64,000 nt of DNA from assembly GCA_900109435.1 (NCBI GenBank), contig FNZT01000016.1:1-64000 (forward strand). The letters run 5' to 3'. A program made the translations under genes and the position numbers. The DNA is from Ruminococcus sp. YRD2003. GTDB lineage: Bacteria; Bacillota; Clostridia; Oscillospirales; Ruminococcaceae. Position 1 is the first letter of the stretch. Each line of letters begins with the position of its first letter. Under the pieces are notes generated by a model. It ran no database searches and was not told where the DNA came from. It saw nothing but the letters and a program-made list of their open reading frames with translations. Shown in pieces: positions 49,214 to 56,700 of the stretch.

Positions 49214-50005
49214 CTATTTTTTCCGCAGCACAGCCATTGCCGCGTGGTGGAGAATGTCGAACTCCGCGGGCGCCGTTCTTTCGAGCATTTCCATGTGCTC
49301 GCGCTCCCATGCGGCGGTCTCCTCGGGCGTGAGTGAGGCTCCGACGCCGCGGCACGCCTTCATCCTGCCGTTCCAACTCTCGCGCGTGAAGTGTACAGGC
49401 AGGTCGTAGTCCTCGCTGACCTCGACCTCGAAGTATCTCTCCGCTGCTTCGGGTATGTACACGGGCTTGCGCTCGTAGCCTGCTCCCGTCCACTTCGGAT
49501 TGTATTTCAGCACGAGCTCCTCGCTCACTTTGGCAAGGGCGTCGTCTTCGGGCACCCATGCCATGAACAGGATAACGAGCCGTCCGCCGTCTTTCAGCAG
49601 GCGTGCGAGCTTCGGCATAACGACGTCATAATCAAAGTAAAAAAAGCACTGGCACGCCGTTATCACGTCGAATGAGCCGTCGGGGAAGTCGAGCTCCTCT
49701 GCGGACGAGACTACGTAGTCTATGTCCATTCTGCCCTCTTCGGCAAGACGCTTAGCCTGCGCTATCTGGTTCTCCGAGATATCGGAGCCGACCCACTCCG
49801 CACCGTAATGGTACATCGCACGGGGAACTACGCCCGTTCCCGTGCCGAGGTCAAGCACGCGCTGTCCGCGGACGCATAGTCCGTGCTCTGCGACTTTATC
49901 AAAGAAAACAGGCGGGTAAATATCGCGGTATTTAGCGTAGTCGGACGAGGTGCGTCCCCAGTCGAACGCCTTTCCGCCGTCTATGTTTTGGCTGAATATG
50001 TCCAT
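49214..50005 (-). CDS. SAM-dependent methyltransferase (class I)
   Basis: 263 residues. Motif I VLDLGTGTGVVPRAM, motif II GSDISENQIAQAKRLA, then VVSSAEELDFPDGSFDVITA as motifs III/IV, typical of the methyltransferase-11/UbiE-like group. The N-terminus SQNIDGGKAFDWGRTSSDYA is seen in Firmicute members of unknown substrate. AAAGGAG precedes the ATG. It is flanked on both sides by TGTAGGGGCG repeats and is probably monocistronic. Confidence 0.88.
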   Translation of the reverse strand: MDIFSQNIDGGKAFDWGRTSSDYAKYRDIYPPVFFDKVAEHGLCVRGQRVLDLGTGTGVVPRAMYHYGAEWVGSDISENQIAQAKRLAEEGRMDIDYVVSSAEELDFPDGSFDVITACQCFFYFDYDVVMPKLARLLKDGGRLVILFMAWVPEDDALAKVSEELVLKYNPKWTGAGYERKPVYIPEAAERYFEVEVSEDYDLPVHFTRESWNGRMKACRGVGASLTPEETAAWEREHMEMLERTAPAEFDILHHAAMAVLRKK

Positions 50006-50032
50006 TTATATCTGCTCCTTTCAACGTTAAAC

Positions 50033-50103
50033 TGTAGGGGCGAGTTCCGCTCGCCCGAAAGCTAAATCCTTGTCAAGACGGGCGCACGGAATGCGCCCCT
50101 ACA
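50033..50103. repeat. TGTAGGGGCG palindromic repeat
   Basis: Full element, almost identical to 49141-49211 in its two arms, on the other side of the methyltransferase gene in the same orientation. Confidence 0.85.
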
Positions 50104-50120
50104 ATAACTTCGTACCGCAC

Positions 50121-50141
50121 GGGCGGATAATATCCGCCCCT
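50121..50141. repeat. GGGCGGATA hairpin of the same family
   Basis: GGGCGGATA and TATCCGCCC pair with no spacer beyond one base. The right arm touches the stop codon of the TIGR03936 gene. Confidence 0.7.
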
Positions 50142-50796
50142 ACTCGAAAACGGTGTTGTCCGCGCACAGGATTGCCGTGCGGCGGATATCCGCGGGCTCA
50201 AAAGCTGTGTCCGTGACGTTTTTCAAAGCCTCTATGAACAGCGTGGGATTGTAGTTCGTCTGTGTGCCCGCGGGCAGGTACATCGTGATGTCAACCGAAT
50301 GCCCCGTGTCCGTACAGGTCAGGAGCTCCGTATCGGGTTTGATATCTACCGTCTTTACGCCCTTTTTCGTCTTCTTTTCTATGAGTATCTCGGGCGCCGC
50401 AATAAGGCTCTGTACCGCTTCGTACAGCCCTGCGGAGTCCTCCGTCACAAGCGAGAATGCGTACTCAGCCTTGGCTATCGCTGTTATCTTCTGCTTCTGC
50501 TCCGCGACCTTCACTATCCGCATACCCTCGGGCATTACCGCATTCAGCGCGTCGCGTATCGCCTCCATCGACATATCATCGTCGGTGATGTTGAAGTCCA
50601 GTATCTCGCAGCTGCTCTCGAATCCCAGCGACAATGCCAGTGCGAAGCTGTAGTAGGGGTGCGGATTGAAGCCCTCTGTGTACCATATCGGTATGCGTGA
50701 ACGCCTGAATGTACGCAGCATACAGCGGTTCAGGTCAAGGTGGGAGATGTACTTCGCACGCCCCTTTTTCTCAAACGTTGCTCTGACTCTTAGCAA
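50140..50796 (-). CDS. TIGR03936 family protein (DUF2344), radical-SAM associated
   Basis: 218 residues. KKGRAKYISHLDLNRCMLRTF, RSRIPIWYTEGFNPHPYYSF and ALSLGFESSCEILDF are the family hallmarks. It always sits next to or fused with the TIGR03960 radical SAM protein, as it does here with a 26-bp overlap. The pair is thought to act in RNA or ribosome-related modification, but the reaction is not established. Confidence 0.9.
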   Translation of the reverse strand: MLRVRATFEKKGRAKYISHLDLNRCMLRTFRRSRIPIWYTEGFNPHPYYSFALALSLGFESSCEILDFNITDDDMSMEAIRDALNAVMPEGMRIVKVAEQKQKITAIAKAEYAFSLVTEDSAGLYEAVQSLIAAPEILIEKKTKKGVKTVDIKPDTELLTCTDTGHSVDITMYLPAGTQTNYNPTLFIEALKNVTDTAFEPADIRRTAILCADNTVFE

Positions 50797-52633
50797 AGCA
50801 TTCCCTCCCCACTTTCTTGTTTACTCCGCAGCCCGAACACCTCTGACGGCAGTTCGGAGTCGTTTTTGACTCGTGTGCTGTCTTGTTCTCGCGTACGAGA
50901 AATGCCTTGTCCACGAGGTAGTCGAGGTGGTCCCACGGCAGTATCTCGTCATATTCAAAGCGGCGGTTCGCGTAGAACGACGGGTCTATGCCGCAGTCCG
51001 CGAACGCCTCCAGCCACAGGTCGGGCTTGAAGTATTCCTCCCAGCTGTCGAACTTGCAGCCCTTCTTCCACGCCGCGTATATCGCGGGACACAGCCTTCT
51101 GTCGCCCTTCGCCAGTATGACTTCGAGCATACTTACGTTCGGGTCGTGGTAGCTTATCTTTATCTTCTTGCTCTTGGTCGAGCCGAGCAGCAGCTTCTGC
51201 TTGTGCTCGACCATTTCACGCGTGTCCTGCGGCTCGAACTCGAACGGTGTGAACGGCTTAGGTACAAACGTTGCACAGCTCACCGAAACCTGCACGCCCT
51301 TGCCGCGCGGTCTGTCCTCGATGCTGTAGAAGAGGTCGACGATACGCTGCGCGAGCTCCGCTATGCCGACGATGTCCTCATCTGTTTCGGTCGGAAGCCC
51401 CATCATGAAGTAGAGCTTGACGCTGCTGTAGCCGCCCTCAAAGGCGATGCGGCAGGTGTTCATTATCTCCTCCTCGGAGACGTTCTTGTTGATGACGTCG
51501 CGGAGGCGCTGTGTGCCGCCCTCAGCCGCAAATGTGAGCCCGCTCTTGCGCACCTTCTTTATCTTGTTGAGCAGCGATTCCGAGAAGTTGTCCACTCGCA
51601 GCGACGGCAGCGACAGGTTGATGCGCTCGCCCGCCGTGTAGTCGATTAGCTTCGAGAGCATATTGTCGATGTCGGAATGGTCGCTCGTACTCAACGACGC
51701 GAGCGAGACTTCGTCGTAGCCTGTGTTCTCGCACAGGCACTTGGTCTGCTCGTATATCGTATCTGCCGATTTTTCGCGGAATGGACGGTATATGAAGCCC
51801 GCCTGACAAAAACGGCAGCCGCGTATGCAGCCGCGCAGCACCTCAACGGACACGCGGTCGTGGACTATCTCCGTGAACGGGACAACGAAATTCTTCGGGT
51901 AGTAGACCTTGTCGTAGTCGCGGATTATGCGCTTTTGTACGGTCGCGGGTATGCCCTCGTCTACGTCGAGGCGGTCTATCGTGCCGTCCTCCTTGTAGGC
52001 GAAGTGATAGAACTGCGGCACGTATACTCCGCCTATCTGTGCGGCGGCACGCAGGAACTCCTGCCTCGTCGCGCCCTTCCGCTTCATCTCGAGGTAGAGG
52101 TCCATGAGCTCGAGGTTGACCTCCTCGCCCTCGCCGAGCACGAACAGGTCGAAGAAGTCAGCGAGCGGTTCGGGATTGCACACGCACGGTCCTCCCGCAA
52201 TGACTATCTGTGTGAGCTCCTGCGGTCTGTCTTTCGCGAATATCGGTATGCCCGCGAGGTCGAGCATATTCAGTATGTTCGCGTAGGAGAGCTCGTACTG
52301 CAATGTGAAGCCGATGAAGTCAAAATCGCGTATGGGGTCGAGGCTCTCGAGGGCGTAGAGCGGGATGCCGTTCGCGCGCATTATCGCCTCAAAGTCCTCC
52401 GAAGGCGCAAAGCAGCGCTCGCACCAGTAATTCTCACGCTCGTTCGTCAGCGAGTACAGTATCTTCATGCCGAGGTGCGACATTCCGATGTCGTATGTAT
52501 CGGGGAAGCAGAACGCGAAGCGGACATCAACCTTCGACTTGTCCTTTATCACGCTACCGACCTCACCGCCTATGTAGCGCGAGGGCTTCTGCACCTCGAG
52601 AAGGTGCTTCTCAATTTTTGCTTTTAAGTCCAT
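50771..52633 (-). CDS. TIGR03960 family B12-binding/radical SAM protein
   Basis: 620 residues from the ATG after AAAGGTGG. N-terminal cobalamin-binding-like domain (VRFAFCFPDTYDIGMSHLG, FDFIGFTLQYELSYANILNM) and a radical SAM barrel with the cluster motif CIRGCRFCQAGF. NLSLPSLRVDNFSESLLNKI and YFMMGLPTETDEDIVGIAEL are typical. Members are usually followed by the TIGR03936 protein and then by rng and rplU; here the latter are absent. The substrate is unknown. Confidence 0.92.
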   Translation of the reverse strand: MDLKAKIEKHLLEVQKPSRYIGGEVGSVIKDKSKVDVRFAFCFPDTYDIGMSHLGMKILYSLTNERENYWCERCFAPSEDFEAIMRANGIPLYALESLDPIRDFDFIGFTLQYELSYANILNMLDLAGIPIFAKDRPQELTQIVIAGGPCVCNPEPLADFFDLFVLGEGEEVNLELMDLYLEMKRKGATRQEFLRAAAQIGGVYVPQFYHFAYKEDGTIDRLDVDEGIPATVQKRIIRDYDKVYYPKNFVVPFTEIVHDRVSVEVLRGCIRGCRFCQAGFIYRPFREKSADTIYEQTKCLCENTGYDEVSLASLSTSDHSDIDNMLSKLIDYTAGERINLSLPSLRVDNFSESLLNKIKKVRKSGLTFAAEGGTQRLRDVINKNVSEEEIMNTCRIAFEGGYSSVKLYFMMGLPTETDEDIVGIAELAQRIVDLFYSIEDRPRGKGVQVSVSCATFVPKPFTPFEFEPQDTREMVEHKQKLLLGSTKSKKIKISYHDPNVSMLEVILAKGDRRLCPAIYAAWKKGCKFDSWEEYFKPDLWLEAFADCGIDPSFYANRRFEYDEILPWDHLDYLVDKAFLVRENKTAHESKTTPNCRQRCSGCGVNKKVGRECFAKSQSNV

Positions 52634-52662
52634 ATATCCACCTTTGGGTATCATCAAATATG

Positions 52663-52728
52663 TGTAGGGGACGGCGTCCTCGACGTCCCGCAAATCAATT
52701 GCCTGTAGGGGCGGATATCATCCGCCCT
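52663..52728. repeat. Two TGTAGGGG hairpins in tandem
   Basis: TGTAGGGGACGGCGTCCTCGACGTCCC (imperfect) is followed after 16 bp by TGTAGGGGCGGATATCATCCGCCC. Both are half-elements that share the left end of the family but lack the usual right end. Confidence 0.7.
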
Positions 52729-52739
52729 GTCTGTTCATT

Positions 52740-53120
52740 TTACAGCGTGAAGCGCATGGGCAGGAAGTCCGAGAGCCTGAACCAGCCGTTCGACAGTATC
52801 ACCGCAAGTTCGTCGCCGCAGAACTCGCTAAGAACTTGCAGACACGCTCCGCACGGCGGGCAGGGCTTGGAGAAGTCACGCGTGGAGCTGCCCGCTATCG
52901 CGATAGCCTTGAACTGCGTCACACCCTCCGATACCGCCTTGAACACAGCCGTGCGCTCGGCACAGTTCGTCAGCGAATATGACGCGTTTTCGATATTGCA
53001 GCCCGTGAATACCCGCCCGTCCGACGACATCAGCGCCGCTCCGACGCGGAAGTGCGAGTAGGGGCTGTACGACTTTTCGGCAGCCTTTACGGCTGCGGCA
53101 AAGAGCTCCTTGTCCGTCAT
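52740..53120 (-). CDS. cdd: Cytidine deaminase
   Basis: 126 residues, the homotetrameric type. The zinc site is complete: CAERTAVFKAV with the catalytic Glu, and PCPPCGACLQVL. SPYSHFRVGAAL at the N-terminus is the other family marker. It salvages cytidine to uridine. Its start overlaps the stop of the DUF896 gene by 4 bp. Confidence 0.95.
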   Translation of the reverse strand: MTDKELFAAAVKAAEKSYSPYSHFRVGAALMSSDGRVFTGCNIENASYSLTNCAERTAVFKAVSEGVTQFKAIAIAGSSTRDFSKPCPPCGACLQVLSEFCGDELAVILSNGWFRLSDFLPMRFTL

Positions 53121-53323
53121 TTTTTGCCGCCTCCGACCTTGTGCTTCTTTCCGTCGGGAGTCATGATGTAGGTGTGCTCGAGCTGCTGCATGAGATTGCC
53201 CGTCACGGAGGCGCGGTACTCGTTGCGGAGCTCGGTCTGCTCGGCTTTTTCGGCTTCGGTGAGTCCCTCCGCCTTTGATTTGCGCGCGAGCTCGTTTATG
53301 CGGTCTATTTTTTTCTGTTCCAT
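53117..53323 (-). CDS. DUF896 (YnzC/UPF0291) family protein
   Basis: 68 residues beginning MEQKKIDRINELARKSKAEG, then LTEAEKAEQTELRNEYRASV and a C-terminal HTYIMTPDGKKH. The two-helix hairpin family is common in Firmicutes, where YnzC is SOS-linked in Bacillus, but the function is not known. GAGG lies 7 nt before the ATG. It is the first gene of a two-gene operon with cdd. Confidence 0.92.
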   Translation of the reverse strand: MEQKKIDRINELARKSKAEGLTEAEKAEQTELRNEYRASVTGNLMQQLEHTYIMTPDGKKHKVGGGKK

Positions 53324-53371
53324 GATAACCTCGCTGACCTTCCGCATTCTGCGGAAAATGTAGTTATTGTA

Positions 53372-53400
53372 ATTATAACCCGACATGGCGCAAATGTCAA
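53372..53400 (-). promoter_or_regulatory. Consensus promoter of the DUF896-cdd operon
   Basis: On the minus strand perfect TTGACA (53400-53395), 17 bp, perfect TATAAT (53377-53372). A small hairpin (CCGCATTCTGCGG, 53342-53354) lies in the leader. Confidence 0.85.
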
Positions 53401-53425
53401 GGCGCGGCAATGATGCCCTCCTAAT

Positions 53426-53452
53426 TGTAGGGGACGCCGCCCTCGGCGTTCC
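53426..53452. repeat. TGTAGGGG half-element
   Basis: TGTAGGGGACGCCGCCCTCGGCGTTCC; the GACGCC/GGCGTT arms pair. Together with 53566-53618 it brackets the hairpin at 53496-53560. Confidence 0.65.
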
Positions 53453-53495
53453 GCAAATACGCGTACGGCATACACGGGTGCGCTCGTCCAAATAA

Positions 53496-53560
53496 AAACG
53501 TCAGATTTCTCGTTCGCAAACAATCCGGTGAATTGTTTGCGAACATGATAGCTGACGTTT
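53496..53560. repeat. 31-nt hairpin type B inside an outer stem
   Basis: The inner arms GTTCGCAAACAAT and ATTGTTTGCGAAC (53512-53544) match the type B hairpin at 30393. An outer stem, AAACGTCAG with CTGACGTTT, encloses it. The element stands between divergent genes and could terminate transcription. Confidence 0.7.
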
Positions 53561-53565
53561 CAATG

Positions 53566-53618
53566 CAGGCGCTCGGAATACGCCCCTACAGCGGAACGCC
53601 GAGGGCGGCGTTCCCTAC
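53566..53618. repeat. Palindromic repeats of the TGTAGGGG family, inverted
   Basis: GGCGCTCGGAATACGCCCCTACA followed by GGAACGCCGAGGGCGGCGTTCCCTACA. These are right-hand ends of the family. The gap 53619-53672 is AT-rich and otherwise featureless. Confidence 0.65.
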
Positions 53619-53672
53619 AACGATACGTATAATTACACATTACAAAAAATGCGAATTTTTTTCGTAAAATTA

Positions 53673-53701
53673 TTGTAAAAGCTGTCCGTATATGATATAA
53701 T
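53673..53701 (+). promoter_or_regulatory. Promoter of the large helicase gene
   Basis: TTGTAA (53673-53678), 17 bp, TATAAT (53696-53701). Transcription should start near 53708, which rules out the in-frame ATG at 53707 and points to the ATG at 53752. Confidence 0.72.
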
Positions 53702-53751
53702 AAATAATGTATATGATTTTTTCAGCCACTTTTGGCAGAACGGAGCTTGAT

Positions 53752-56700
53752 ATGGACAACATCATTACCTTCGGCGGAAGTATGACCAAACAGATAAATT
53801 TTGCCATGCAGCAGAATTATGTGCCCGTTTTCCGCAATATCACCCTCACCAACAACACCGACGAGGTCATCCCCGCTGTAAGGCTCAGGGTCAGCTTCGA
53901 GCCCGAATTCGCCAAGCCGTTCGAGTCGCTCCCGACCGACCTGCTGCCCTCGCGTCCTGCGGAGATAGCTCCCGTGAATATAGTCCTCAATGCCGACTAC
54001 CTGTTCAGTCTCACCGAAAAAATGGTCGGCAGCGTGACCGTCGAAGCCGTAAAAGGTGACGAGGTCATCGCCTCACAGGTGAACACTATCGAGCTCCTCG
54101 CCTACGACCAGTGGACGGGCGTGCTCTTTATGCCCGAAATGATAGGCGCCTTCATCACTCCCAACCACCCGAAGGTGAAGGAGATAGTCGCCGAAGCGGG
54201 AAAATATATGCAGAAATGGAGCGGTTCGCCGTCCTTCACGGGATATCAGGACCGCAACCCAAATATCGTGAAAATGCAGATGGGTGCGATATACGCCGCT
54301 TTGCAGGAGCAGAATATCGCCTATACCGCGCCGCCTGCGAGCTATGAGACCGCTCAGCGCGTGCGCCTGCCCGAGGACGTCCTCACAGGCAAGAGCGGCA
54401 CCTGCATCGACCTTGCCGTGCTGTACTGCGCCTGCCTCGAAGCCATTGACCTCAATCCCCTGCTCTATATCGTGAAGGGTCACGCTTTCGCGGGCTGCTG
54501 GCTCGTCAACGAGACCTTCTCCGACTGCCTGCAATACGACGTCTCCGCTATTTCCAAGCGCATCGCCAAGGGCGTGAACGCGATGAGCGTGGTCGAGTGT
54601 ACCGACTTCACCGCGGGCAAGGGCGTCGATTTCGACACAGCCGAGGCTCACGCCGCCAAGCACCTCGAATCATTCGACGACTTCTATTTCGCAGTCGATG
54701 TTACCCGCACGAGAGCGGGCGGCATTCGTCCCATGCCTGCGCGTGTGTTCGAGAACGGCGCTTTCAAAGCCGTCGACTACGGCGAGCGCAAGCGCAGCGA
54801 GATAACCTCCGCACCCTCGGAAATGGACATAATCGGCGATATTCAGCTCGACGGCGAGCCGCGCGAAGTCACAAAGCAGGTCATCTGGGAGCGTAAGCTG
54901 CTCGACCTCAGCCTCCGCAACAGCCTCCTCAACTTCCGCCCCTCCACTATGAACGTGCAGGTAATGGTCACCGACCTCGGCGAGCTCGAGGACGTGATAT
55001 CGCAGAATGAGGAGTTCAAGGTATGCCCAGTGCCGAACGATATGTCCTTCACTATGGCTGACAGCAAGATTTTCGAGACCGAAAACGACAAATCAAAAAT
55101 CGACGCCGTTGCCGACTCCGAATTCAAGAGCCGCCGACTCCGTACCTTCATCAGTGAGGCGGAGCTCGAAAAGATAATGAAAAAACTCCACAGGCAGGCT
55201 AAGGTCAGCATCGAGGAAAACGGCGCGAATACGATATATCTCGCGCTCGGATTCCTCCGCTGGTACGAGACCGACAAGAGCGAGAAGGCTCGCTATGCTC
55301 CGCTCGTGCTGATTCCCGTCGACATCAACCGAAAGGTGCAGGACAAGTCCTACACGATAAAGGTACGCGACGAGGAGACGCAGGTCAACATCACCGTGCT
55401 CGAAATGCTCAGGCAGTTCTTCGGCATAGATATCAAGGGGCTCGACCCCGTGCCTATGGACGAGAACGGCGTTGACCTGCCGCTCATATTCAGCACTGTC
55501 CGTCAGGGTATCATGGCGCGTACACGCTGGGATATCGAGGAGTACGCTTTCATCGGACAGTTCTCCTTCAACCGCTTCATCATGTGGAACGATATCCGCA
55601 ACCGCGCCGATGAGCTCGCCGCAAACAAGGTCGTTGCAAGCCTCATCTCGGGCAAGACCGAATGGGAAGGCGGCGATATCTCCATGACTCCCCTCGACCT
55701 CGACAACAAGGTCGCTCCCGCTGACCTTGCTGTGCCCGTAGCTGCCGATTCTTCGCAGCTTGCGGCTGTTTATGCTGCAAATGCGGACAAGAGCTTCGTC
55801 CTCCACGGACCTCCCGGAACAGGTAAGTCCCAGACTATTACCAATATGATAGCCAACGCCCTCCACCACGGCAAGACCGTGCTCTTCGTCGCCGAAAAAA
55901 TGGCGGCTCTTGAGGTCGTGGAGAAGCGTCTGAACAAGATAGGGCTCGGGCCGTTCTGCCTTGAGCTCCATTCCAATAAAGCACAGAAGCGTGCCGTGCT
56001 CAAGCAGCTCGAGGATACGCTCAACGTCGGCAGAGTCAAGACTCCCGCCGAATACGAGGCTGAGGCTGCAAAAATAGCCTCTCTGCGCGCCGAACTCAAC
56101 GACACTATGTCCGAGATACACAAGGTTCGCCCGTACGGTCTGTCGCTCTACGACGCGGCTGTCAGGTACGAACAGTTCAAGCCGTTCGGCGGGAAGTTCA
56201 GCTTCTCGCAGTCGCAGATAGATGCAATGAACGCCGAGACCTACTCACAGTGGCACGAAGAGCTCGAACGCCTCGCTGCGGCAGGCAGGGAGTTCGGCGA
56301 CGTGACCGCTTCTCCCCTCACCTGCTGCCGCCTGACGGAGTGTACTCCCGATACGCGCGGCAGGCTCGAAGCTAAGCTCGGCGAGTTCAAGTCGGCGCTT
56401 GCGGCGGCGGGAGCTCACAGCGGTGAGCTCTGCGCGGCTGTCGGCTCGGAAAAACTCGGCTACGAGCAGTGCAGGGCTGCCGCTGACCTCATCACCACGG
56501 CTTCCTCCGATGGGTATATCCTTCCGCAGATACTCACAGGCAGCGATTGGGAGCTCCGCAGAGAAGCTGCGGGTCAGCTCATCGCTTCGGGACGTCAGCA
56601 GCGCGCGCTCAAGGCGGAGGTGCTCGGTCAGTTCGAGCCGTCCGTCCTCGCATACGATGCGAGCGGGGCTCTCGTGAACTGGAAAACAGCTCAGAGCAAG

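Noticed and set aside
53707..53751. Upstream start of the giant helicase at 53707
   Set aside because: The -10 box at 53696-53701 puts the transcription start at or after this ATG. The ATG at 53752 has GGAG upstream.
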